From Sulfurovum sp. (GTDB lineage Bacteria; Campylobacterota; Campylobacteria; Campylobacterales; Sulfurovaceae): a stretch of DNA of 7,827 nucleotides. The position numbers were made by a program, and so were the translations under genes. The notes beneath the pieces were generated by a model. That model was not told where the DNA came from. It was given only the letters and a program-made list of their open reading frames with translations, and did no database searches. Below are positions 1 to 5,961 of the stretch, piece after piece (position 1 is the stretch's first letter; each line of letters starts with the position of its first letter). Location: NCBI GenBank assembly GCA_030634925.1, contig DAOVZV010000044.1, forward strand, positions 1 through 7,827. The letters are read 5' to 3'.

Positions 1-171
1 CATATCATAGACAAAATATTTGACCCATACTTCTCAACCAAGAGTGAGAAACAAGGTACAGGCATAGGACTATATATGTCAAAGATGATTATAGAAGAAC
101 ACATGGACGGAGAAATAGGTGTTTGTAATAATGATATAGGAGCTATGTTTGAGATTAGATTGAAATCTGAT
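1..171 (+). repeat. Direct repeat copy 1 (kinase 3' end)
   Basis: These 171 bases match 2706-2876 with no gaps. I count 16 mismatches by hand (about 91% identity), many of them silent. The repeat comes from duplication of the histidine kinase genes. It probably extends left beyond the window edge, so the true length is unknown. Confidence 0.95.
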
Positions 172-189
172 AATAAACCAAATTTATAA
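1..189 (+). CDS. Sensor histidine kinase, C-terminal fragment (5' end outside window)
   Basis: This open frame enters from the left edge and ends at TAA 187-189, giving 62 residues. It is the end of a HATPase_c domain: an F-box (FDPYFSTK) is followed by the ATP-lid/G2 motif [19 protein letters not shown]. Residues 1-57 align without gaps to the C-terminus of the complete kinase downstream, and only the final KPNL extension differs in kind. It is therefore the end of a tandem paralogue, and the two genes are probably co-transcribed because the downstream ribosome binding site (AAGGA, 188-192) overlaps this stop codon. The upstream sensor domains cannot be seen, so its ligand is unknown and may differ from that of its neighbour. 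Confidence 0.9.
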   Translation, partial: HIIDKIFDPYFSTKSEKQGTGIGLYMSKMIIEEHMDGEIGVCNNDIGAMFEIRLKSDNKPNL

Positions 190-197
190 GGAATAAA

Positions 198-2882
198 ATG
201 AAACTAAAATTAATATTATTTATATCTATATTTTTATACACTAGCTTATTTGCAAATGAGATAAAACTAACAGATAAAGAGAGAGAGTTTATAAAAAATA
301 ATCCCAAAATTACTCTAGGTAGTGATGAAAATTGGGCTCCATTTGTAATGGTAGAGAATAACAAAGTAATTGGATATGACCAAGATATTTTAAATCTGAT
401 AAATAGACTAACTGGTGCAAATTTTGTAATAGAAGCTACCACTTGGCAAAAAGCAGTACAAGATGCGAGAGATAAAAAAACTTATGGGATAAGTACAGGT
501 TCAGCATCTGCATCAAGAGCAGATTTTGTAAACTCTTCTATACCATATATGACTATTCAATCTATGTTTTTTACTTCAATGTCTCCAAACAAATCACATA
601 TACAAACCATTGATGATATTGATGGCAAAACTATTGCTATCCAAAAAGGAAATGCTTTTAATTTAAATGCTGTTAAAGAGTTTAAAAATGTAAGGATAAA
701 AGAATATGCTACAATCCATGATATGATAGATGCTGTTATCGCAGAAGAAGTTGATATTATATTAGGTGTTCCTAATTCATTGTATAGATACAAAAAATTT
801 GGTATCAATATAAGAGCATTTGCAAAGTTAGATACAAAATTAGTTTTGGTGTTTTCTGTTAGAAAAGAGTATCCTGAAGCGATAACTATCATCAATAAAG
901 CATTAGCGTCTATAGAAGATGAAAAAGTAAATGCACTTCAAAATAAATGGTTTGGATATGTATATAGTAATAATAAAATTAAATTATCTACAAAAGAGAA
1001 AGAGTATCTCCAAAATAATGTTTTTACTGTAAATACGGCAATAAAATGGATACCTTTTAACTTCAAAGATGATAATGAAAATATAGTAGGGATAGGTCTT
1101 GATTATTGGAAGTTAATAGCAAAAAAGGTGGATATCAAGTACAAAATAATAGAGTTAGAAAACTTCAAAGATATATTGCAAAATATCAAGAATAAAAAGC
1201 ATGATTTAAATATGGCTACAGCTATGACAGATAAGAGAAAAAAGTATTCTATCTTTTCAAATACCTATGATAGTTTCCCTATATCTATGGCTACGCTAAA
1301 TGATAAGTATATTACCAGTAACGCTCTATTATTAGAAAATAAAATTGTGGCAGTTGGCAAAAACTATAGTGCATACTCCATACTAAAAAAGAAATATCCA
1401 AATATCAAGTTTATCTTTACCAAAAACACAAAAGAGGGGTTAGAGTTAGTAATGGCAAAAAAAGCTTTTGCTTGTGTCGATATAGAACCATCTTTATATT
1501 ATCAGGCTCTTAAATTTAAAGATATTAAGATTAATTCTATTAATAATCTTAATTTTAACCTACAAGTGATGATGAGAGATGATTTATCACAACTCCAAAA
1601 GATTATCAATAAATCTATCTTGATGATAACAGAAGAGGAAAAAAGAGATATTTATAGAAAGTGGTTAGCTGTAAAAAGTTATAAGATAATAGATTATACT
1701 TTGGCATGGCAAATACTTGGTATATTTTTGTTTTTCTCTTTTATTGGAGGAGTATTTATATTGATTTTGAGAAGTAATAATAAAAAACTAAACCAACTCA
1801 TAAATACTACTATGGAGTCTGTGACTATTTTCCAAAATGGGAAATTGATTGATGCCAATACTGTAACTTTGGAAATGTATGGTTGTAGCTCAATAGAAGA
1901 GATAAAAGATAAAACCGTATTAGATTTTGTACATCCTTCTCAACATAAACTATTGAACAAACAAATGGAAAATACTAAAAAACCTTATGAACTGTTGATG
2001 ATAAGAAAAGATAGAACTACTTATCCTGCATTGGTAAAAAGTACAATCATTGGTAATAAAAGAGTAACAACAGTAATGGACTTAAGTGAACTAAAAGAGA
2101 CTCAAAAAGAGCTAGAAGAACTCAATAAATCATTGAAAACAAGAGTCTATGAGGGACTAGAAAAGAATAAAAAACAACAACTACTGATGTTTCAACAAAA
2201 TAGACTAGCTCAAATGGGAGAGATGATAAATATGATAGCCCATCAATGGAAACAGCCTCTAAGTACTTTGTCTATGATATGTCAATCTATTGTTTTCAAA
2301 TATCAACTAAAAAAATTAGATGATACTGTGATAGATTATTTCCATAAAAACTCTCTCAAACAGATAACTCAAATGTCTAATACTATAGATGATTTTAGAA
2401 AATTTTTCAAACCAGAAAAAGAGAAAAAAATCTTCAATATAGCAGATAGTATTGAACATGCTATAGAGATATTATTGCCTATATTTGAAAAAGAAAATAT
2501 CATAATAGACATATCACTATCCAAAGAGTGCTATACCAATGGTTATCCCAATGAATTAGGACAATCTCTAATAAATATACTCAATAATGCCAAAGATGCC
2601 TTGATTGAAAATGAGATAAAAGAGAAAAGAATAGATATTAATCTCAGTCAAAATGAGTCTAATATTCTACTCTCTATCAATGACAATGCAGGAGGAATAC
2701 CTAGTCATATCATAGACAAAGTATTTGACCCTTACTTCTCAACCAAAAGTGAGAAAAATGGTACAGGAATAGGATTATATATGTCAAAGATGATTATAGA
2801 AGAACACATGAACGGAAGAATAGATGTTTATAATAATGATATAGGAGCTATATTTGAGATTGGTTTGAAGTCTGATAGTTAA
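198..2882 (+). CDS. Hybrid-sensor histidine kinase: two periplasmic SBP_bac_3 domains, PAS, HisKA/HATPase_c
   Basis: An 894-residue inner-membrane sensor kinase. Residues 1-19 form a signal peptide (cleavage likely after SLFA). Two tandem extracytoplasmic solute-binding (SBP_bac_3) domains follow at about 36-253 and 275-490. Each keeps the 'R..xxx.(F/S)S' Arg region typical of the family (R107 in SASASRADF; R347 in TDKRKKYSIFS), which fits a small ligand such as an amino acid, though the ligand cannot be deduced. One membrane span lies at about 503-525, a PAS-like domain at about 531-630 and a coiled linker at about 630-672. The H-box IAHQWKQPL has phospho-acceptor His682. The N-box has N797, the G1 box is DNAGGIP (829-835), the F-box is FDPYFSTK and the G2 box is GTGIGL (855-860), so all catalytic motifs are intact. 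There is no receiver domain and no response regulator gene nearby. The ATG at 198 has AAGGA at 188-192 with 5-nt spacing. 'Hybrid' here means fused sensor types, not a phosphorelay. Confidence 0.93.
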   Translation: MKLKLILFISIFLYTSLFANEIKLTDKEREFIKNNPKITLGSDENWAPFVMVENNKVIGYDQDILNLINRLTGANFVIEATTWQKAVQDARDKKTYGISTGSASASRADFVNSSIPYMTIQSMFFTSMSPNKSHIQTIDDIDGKTIAIQKGNAFNLNAVKEFKNVRIKEYATIHDMIDAVIAEEVDIILGVPNSLYRYKKFGINIRAFAKLDTKLVLVFSVRKEYPEAITIINKALASIEDEKVNALQNKWFGYVYSNNKIKLSTKEKEYLQNNVFTVNTAIKWIPFNFKDDNENIVGIGLDYWKLIAKKVDIKYKIIELENFKDILQNIKNKKHDLNMATAMTDKRKKYSIFSNTYDSFPISMATLNDKYITSNALLLENKIVAVGKNYSAYSILKKKYPNIKFIFTKNTKEGLELVMAKKAFACVDIEPSLYYQALKFKDIKINSINNLNFNLQVMMRDDLSQLQKIINKSILMITEEEKRDIYRKWLAVKSYKIIDYTLAWQILGIFLFFSFIGGVFILILRSNNKKLNQLINTTMESVTIFQNGKLIDANTVTLEMYGCSSIEEIKDKTVLDFVHPSQHKLLNKQMENTKKPYELLMIRKDRTTYPALVKSTIIGNKRVTTVMDLSELKETQKELEELNKSLKTRVYEGLEKNKKQQLLMFQQNRLAQMGEMINMIAHQWKQPLSTLSMICQSIVFKYQLKKLDDTVIDYFHKNSLKQITQMSNTIDDFRKFFKPEKEKKIFNIADSIEHAIEILLPIFEKENIIIDISLSKECYTNGYPNELGQSLINILNNAKDALIENEIKEKRIDINLSQNESNILLSINDNAGGIPSHIIDKVFDPYFSTKSEKNGTGIGLYMSKMIIEEHMNGRIDVYNNDIGAIFEIGLKSDS
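2706..2876 (+). repeat. Direct repeat copy 2 (kinase 3' end)
   Basis: Partner of the repeat at 1-171, 2705 bp downstream and in the same orientation and reading frame. It covers the F-box to the last residues of the complete kinase. Recombination between the copies would remove or add exactly one kinase gene while leaving an intact C-terminus. Confidence 0.95.
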
Positions 2883-2922
2883 CTCTTTACTTTTATAAGA
2901 GAAATTTGTTATAATTAAGTTA

Positions 2923-3039
2923 ATGAATTTAGAGTTAATTAAATTCAAATTTAATCTAATAGGGTCTAATTCTCCGACCATTGGGTCGGGGTCATTGATT
3001 AGAAGTTCAGAAGTATATCAAGATAGGATAGAGTTTTGA
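2923..3039 (+). pseudogene. Short open frame, possible remnant of a VapB-type antitoxin
   Basis: An ATG-to-TGA frame of 38 codons whose stop (TGA 3037-3039) overlaps the TTG start of the vapC fragment by 2 nt (TTGA), the usual coupling in toxin-antitoxin pairs. The last residues (RSSEVYQDRIEF) could be an antitoxin tail. The middle is encoded by the hairpin element and the N-terminal part matches nothing I recognise. There is no good ribosome binding site before the ATG. At most the 3' end is a real antitoxin remnant. It could equally be chance. Confidence 0.25.
2965..3003. repeat. Hairpin / REP-like palindromic element
   Basis: The core stem pairs CTCCGACC (2972-2979) with GGTCGGGG (2984-2991) around an ATTG loop: 8 bp including one T-G wobble. 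An outer stem pairs TCTAAT (2965-2970) with ATTAGA (2998-3003), separated from the core by an asymmetric internal loop (1 nt against 6 nt). This GC-rich block stands out in very AT-rich surroundings. There is no T-run after it, so it is not a standard intrinsic terminator. A dispersed REP-type repeat is the most likely reading. Confidence 0.6.
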
Positions 3040-3161
3040 AATATCTGCTAGACACCAATATTATCTCTGAATTTATCTCTAAAAAACAAAATCAAAAAGT
3101 TTTGGACTATATAAATTCACTTGATAAAACTGTGACTTCGGTATGCATTCCCACGAAATAG
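3036..3161 (+). pseudogene. VapC/PIN-domain toxin, N-terminal fragment
   Basis: Read from TTG 3036 (AGGATAGAG just upstream), the frame gives 41 residues. It begins (M)KYLLDTNIISEFISKK and continues through QKVLDYINSLDKTVTSV. This is the characteristic first beta-strand and helix of PIN-domain RNases of the VapC/FitB type, with the first metal-binding Asp at residue 6 (LLDTN). Family members run to about 130 residues and need further acidic residues that are missing here. The resemblance stops at about residue 37, exactly where the palindrome at 3145-3170 begins. The last codons (CIPTK, then TAG 3159-3161) are read from that element. The fragment cannot encode an active toxin. I infer that insertion of the element or a deletion at it destroyed the gene. 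Confidence 0.7.
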
Positions 3162-3170
3162 TGGGAACGA
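3145..3170. repeat. Palindromic repeat, TTCCCAC...GTGGGAA type
   Basis: TTCCCAC (3148-3154) and GTGGGAA (3161-3167) form a perfect 7-bp stem around a GAAATA loop, within the frame GCATTCCCAC...GTGGGAACGA. From memory, very similar short palindromes (GCATTCCCACGC...GCGTGGGAACGA) recur as dispersed REP-like elements, in some cases near RAYT-type transposases, in several proteobacterial groups. This copy appears degenerate, with a shortened stem. It sits at the break point of the vapC fragment and 8 bp before the nosB operator. Confidence 0.65.
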
Positions 3171-3177
3171 ATATATT

Positions 3178-3193
3178 TTTGACACAAGTCAAA
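3178..3193. promoter_or_regulatory. FNR/CRP-family operator upstream of nosB
   Basis: The perfect inverted repeat TTTGAC-ACAA-GTCAAA contains TTGAC-N4-GTCAA. This fits the FNR consensus TTGAT-N4-ATCAA except for one symmetric change per half-site, and it also resembles the TTAAC-N4-GTTAA sites of the NssR branch. In Wolinella, Nss-type CRP/FNR regulators are known to control nos, nap and nrf genes in response to nitrate, NO or N2O. Its centre (3185.5) is exactly 41.5 bp upstream of the start site predicted from the -10 box at 3215-3220. That is the class II activator position and replaces a -35 element. Which regulator binds cannot be told from the sequence. Confidence 0.75.
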
Positions 3194-3214
3194 CATATAA
3201 ATAGATAATTGATA

Positions 3215-3220
3215 TACAAT
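3215..3220 (+). promoter_or_regulatory. -10 box of the nosB promoter
   Basis: TACAAT differs from TATAAT at one position. Taking it as -12 to -7 puts transcription start at about 3227, leaving a short leader of about 18 nt before the nosB start codon. There is no recognisable -35 box at normal spacing. The FNR-type operator occupies that area, as expected for an activator-dependent promoter. Confidence 0.55.
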
Positions 3221-3233
3221 TGATTTAATTTAA

Positions 3234-3247
3234 AAGGATAACAATTG
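3234..3247 (+). promoter_or_regulatory. nosB ribosome binding site and TTG start
   Basis: AAGGA at 3234-3238 lies 6 nt before TTG 3245-3247. The first in-frame ATG is codon 27, inside the first membrane helix, so using it would destroy the helix. The TTG is therefore the start. Confidence 0.8.
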
Positions 3248-4027
3248 CACAAAAGTATTATAAAAGCTAGAGTCTTTACTCTATTGGCTCTAGTCATTTT
3301 AACTCTCTCGTTTACATTTCCTATGGTTGCTTTTCACTCTACTCTAAATAAAATTGATGATGGTAAAGTAGATGAAATATCATCACTCTCTTATAAAGTA
3401 TGGGATATATACAATCAAGGTAGATATAAGAGTGTCTCTACACCTAAAGATGCTCATAATAATCTAGCTCAAATGATAAAATCATCTTCTGAGATAGGTG
3501 TGGCATCTTTGCCTATATGGGCTGTCTCACTTGAAGCTCCTAACTATCCAAAAGAGGCTTTTCCTGAGGGGATACCAGTTTTCTTTCATTTTGATGGATT
3601 TAGTGGAGAGATACATGAGATGAATACGATTAATCACTATGTGGGAATGGACCCTATGTGGATTGGTGGGATATATGAGAGGGAGATAGGGATTTATGCT
3701 CTATTAGCTCTCTCTTTGGCTATGATTTTCTTTATGGCTTATAATACTCCTATTTTGAGTTATATTATGCTTGTTCCTGCGTCTTTGCCTCTATTGTTTA
3801 TAGCTGATTATGCCTATTGGTTGTATTGGTTTGGACACAATCTACACGATTGGGGAGCATTTAAGATAAAGCCATTTATGCCTACTGTGTTTGGTGATGG
3901 TAAGATAGCACAATTTACGACGCACTCGTATCCTACTATTGGGTTCTATCTGATAGTAGCTATTAGTCTATTTAGTTTACTCGCTTTCTTTGCAAAACAA
4001 AAAGGGCTAAAAGAGATGTCTAAGTAG
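3245..4027 (+). CDS. nosB: NosB, membrane protein required for N2O respiration
   Basis: A 260-residue inner-membrane protein with four predicted spans at about 9-31, 147-167, 170-192 and 230-250. Positive residues at both ends (HKSIIKAR; KQKGLK) indicate cytoplasmic N- and C-termini. That leaves a ~115-residue periplasmic loop (32-146) and a second one (193-229). Both loops carry clustered His and Met residues (H124, M126, H131, M135, M138; H198, H201, M212, H227), including INHYVGM at 129-135. Identification rests on its position directly before nosD-nosG-nosC1-nosC2-nosH and on its size and topology, which match NosB of Wolinella, where it is needed for growth on N2O but its biochemical role is unresolved. 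Here it is the first gene of the operon and has its own promoter. nosZ, its usual upstream neighbour, is not present. Its TAG directly abuts the nosD ATG. Confidence 0.85.
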   Translation: MHKSIIKARVFTLLALVILTLSFTFPMVAFHSTLNKIDDGKVDEISSLSYKVWDIYNQGRYKSVSTPKDAHNNLAQMIKSSSEIGVASLPIWAVSLEAPNYPKEAFPEGIPVFFHFDGFSGEIHEMNTINHYVGMDPMWIGGIYEREIGIYALLALSLAMIFFMAYNTPILSYIMLVPASLPLLFIADYAYWLYWFGHNLHDWGAFKIKPFMPTVFGDGKIAQFTTHSYPTIGFYLIVAISLFSLLAFFAKQKGLKEMSK

Positions 4028-5245
4028 ATGTTGAAACTTCTTCTACTCATCTCTATATTAGTCTCCTCTATACTTCATGCAAATATATTGCAAGAGGCTA
4101 TAGACAAAGCTCCTAGTGGTTCTATATTGAAACTGCCAAGGGGAGTCTATAAGGGTAATATAATTATAGATAAACCTCTTACTATTATAGGCAAAGAGGA
4201 TGGTGTGGTGATAGACGCAGAGAATTTGGGAACTGTGATAACTATCAATAGCTCATTTGTGACTCTCAAAAACCTCAAAATCATCAATAGTGGTGATAGA
4301 CACGAGAATTTGGATGCAGCGATTAAAGTAAACAAAGCAGTCCAATGTGAGATTAGCCATTGTGTGATAGATAATTGTCTATTTGGTATTGATATGCAGA
4401 TGGTTGATAACTCTATCGTATCACACAATACTATCACCTCAAAAGATTTTAAACTAGGTCTTCGTGGTGATGGACTAAGACTATGGTATAGCAATAATAA
4501 TATAGTAAAGAAAAACTCTCTAATCAAATCTAGGGATATGGTGATATGGTACTCTCATGGTAATCAAATAGAAGAGAATTTTGGTAGTCATAATAGATAC
4601 TCTCTACACTTTATGTACGCAGGTAAAAACTTCATCAAAAACAATACATATCAGTTCAACTCTGTTGGTATATTTTTTATGTACTCCAAAGACTCTATAG
4701 CTACAGGCAATACTATCAGAAGTTCACAAGGTGCTACTGGTATGGGAATTGGTCTAAAAGATGTCTCCAATTTCACTATAAAAGATAATACTATTATATA
4801 CTGTGCTCAGGGCTTGTATATAGATAGGTCTCCATTTGAACCAGATACGAACAATTGGATTATGGGCAATAAGATTTTGTACAATTCAGAGGCTATACAT
4901 TTTCATTCATTGAGTGAAAATAATATTATTAAAGATAATATTATTATGGGAAATATAGAAGATGTTGTAAACGATAGCAGAGGTGGCAAGACAAATGATA
5001 ATGATATAATAGGCAATTATTGGGACAATTATGAAGGGTTTGATAAAAATAGAGATAATATCGGCGATACTCCTCATCAAGTATATCAATACGCAGACCA
5101 ACTATGGGTCTATAATCCTGATGTGAAGTTTTTTTATGGAAGTCCTGTAATATCGTTGTTGAATTTTTTGGCAAAACTAGCTCCATTTACAAAACCAGTC
5201 TTTTTGTTTGAAGACCAAGAACCTATAGTCAAGATAAAAGGATAG
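4028..5245 (+). CDS. nosD: NosD, periplasmic beta-helix protein for NosZ copper-site maturation
   Basis: A 405-residue protein with a signal peptide (residues 1-18, cleavage after LHA). It is a right-handed parallel beta-helix of the NosD/CASH family, seen as repeated short coils with the pattern N-x-I/V...N-x-I over about 40-330 (for example NNIVKKNSLI, NNIIKDNIIMGN). The strongly conserved NosD signature NYWDNYEGFD and NRDNIGD is at 330-347. By family knowledge, NosD receives copper from NosL and works with the ABC transporter NosFY to assemble the copper-sulfur centre of N2O reductase. NosF, NosY and NosL are expected downstream of this window. The C-terminal part (367-405) is mostly hydrophobic and loop-like. 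The start abuts the nosB stop (TAGATG) with only a weak AAGAGA 11 nt upstream, so translation is probably coupled to nosB. Confidence 0.96.
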   Translation: MLKLLLLISILVSSILHANILQEAIDKAPSGSILKLPRGVYKGNIIIDKPLTIIGKEDGVVIDAENLGTVITINSSFVTLKNLKIINSGDRHENLDAAIKVNKAVQCEISHCVIDNCLFGIDMQMVDNSIVSHNTITSKDFKLGLRGDGLRLWYSNNNIVKKNSLIKSRDMVIWYSHGNQIEENFGSHNRYSLHFMYAGKNFIKNNTYQFNSVGIFFMYSKDSIATGNTIRSSQGATGMGIGLKDVSNFTIKDNTIIYCAQGLYIDRSPFEPDTNNWIMGNKILYNSEAIHFHSLSENNIIKDNIIMGNIEDVVNDSRGGKTNDNDIIGNYWDNYEGFDKNRDNIGDTPHQVYQYADQLWVYNPDVKFFYGSPVISLLNFLAKLAPFTKPVFLFEDQEPIVKIKG

Positions 5246-5247
5246 AT

Positions 5248-5961
5248 ATGGCAAAGGTAAGCACAGATAGAAGAGAGTTTATCAAATTCTCTACACTAGG
5301 ATTTTTTGGAGTGCTTTTGGGTGGGGGAATTGCATTTAGTCCCTATCTAGTAGGTGCAGAAAATAGGCTTAGACCCCCTGGGGCATTGAATGAAAAAGAT
5401 TTTTTGACTCTTTGTATCAAGTGTGGTCAATGCTTACAAGTGTGTCCATATCACTCTATCAAACTAGCTGATATTGGCAAAGGTCACGGTGAGGGAACTC
5501 CTTATGTAGATGCAAACGAGAGAGGGTGTTATGCTTGTAACGCAGTCCCTTGTGTATTGGCATGTCCTAGTGGAGCGTTGGACCACAAAACAGAAAAAGC
5601 AGAAGATATTGATATGGGTATTGCTGTATTGGAGTATCCTGATACTTGTTTGGCTATTAGTAATATAGTAGTGCCTAAAGGCTATGATGATAAAATCAAA
5701 GAGTTTACAAATAGCGTACGAAACAGAACAGACCTAGAGACCAAACTCCTAGAGAAGATGAGTGGATATGAGGGGAAACAGTGTACACTATGTGCAGATA
5801 TATGTCCTATCCCCAATCCTCTAACTGCTATTGCTATGGTAAGAGATATAAAAGGTGGTCATAGACCAGAGATATATGATGGTTGTATCGGTTGTGGAGC
5901 GTGTCAAGAGATATGCCCTACTCCCAAACCATCTATTATTATTAAACCCAAAGGAGAGTAG
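5248..5961 (+). CDS. nosG: NosG, NapG-type polyferredoxin (four [4Fe-4S] clusters)
   Basis: A 237-residue NapG-family iron-sulfur protein. The N-terminus has a twin-arginine motif (DRREFIKF, 7-14) followed by a hydrophobic stretch (16-34), so it is probably exported by Tat and stays membrane-attached or bound to NosH on the periplasmic side. Cluster motifs are C56-C59-C62-C66 (CIKCGQCLQVCP), C94-C97-C102-C106 (CYACNAVPCVLACP), C179-C182-C186 with C134 as the likely fourth ligand, and C213-C216-C219-C223 (CIGCGACQEICP). Compared with NapG, the third motif carries an insert of about 40 residues between C134 and C179. By family knowledge NosG and NosH form a menaquinol dehydrogenase feeding N2O reductase via NosC1/NosC2. 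The AAGGA at 5238-5242 is 5 nt from the ATG, with a 2-nt gap after nosD. It could be called napG by similarity alone, but the context makes nosG clear. Confidence 0.93.
   Translation: MAKVSTDRREFIKFSTLGFFGVLLGGGIAFSPYLVGAENRLRPPGALNEKDFLTLCIKCGQCLQVCPYHSIKLADIGKGHGEGTPYVDANERGCYACNAVPCVLACPSGALDHKTEKAEDIDMGIAVLEYPDTCLAISNIVVPKGYDDKIKEFTNSVRNRTDLETKLLEKMSGYEGKQCTLCADICPIPNPLTAIAMVRDIKGGHRPEIYDGCIGCGACQEICPTPKPSIIIKPKGE

Larger units (their letters stand above)
2883..3244. other. 362-bp gap between kinase and nosB: scar region plus promoter
   Basis: No intact gene lies here. In order it contains: AT-rich sequence with only a weak CTCTT/AAGAG hairpin after the kinase stop (2883-2901, no convincing terminator); a TATAAT at 2910-2915 with a poor -35 TTTACT at 2886-2891 (18-bp spacing), a possible promoter for the fragments that follow; a short open frame (2923-3039); a hairpin element (2965-3003); a truncated vapC-like frame (3036-3161); a second palindrome (3145-3170); and the FNR-type operator, -10 box and ribosome binding site of nosB. 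Confidence 0.8.

Noticed and set aside
2883..2901. CTCTT/AAGAG hairpin after the kinase stop as a terminator
   Set aside because: Only 5 weak base pairs with a 9-nt loop and no proper T-run after it. In sequence this AT-rich, such a match is expected by chance.
2886..2915. Promoter TTTACT-N18-TATAAT
   Set aside because: The -10 box is perfect, but the -35 matches only 4 of 6 and TATAAT is frequent in such AT-rich DNA. It may have served the broken toxin locus, but I do not call it.
4147..4527. 126-codon open frame on the - strand inside nosD
   Set aside because: It is antisense to a well-supported NosD coding region, has no recognisable domain, and arises from the codon bias of the AT-rich + strand gene. 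The other - strand frames (155-442, 557-895, 2784-2981, 3079-3297, 4907-5186, 6157-6357, 6967-7164, 7414-7826) are rejected for the same reasons.
4919..4947. Repeated AATAATATTATT palindromes as a regulatory or recombination site
   Set aside because: They encode consecutive N-N-I-I / D-N-I-I coils of the NosD beta-helix, so the repetition is explained by protein structure and codon choice.
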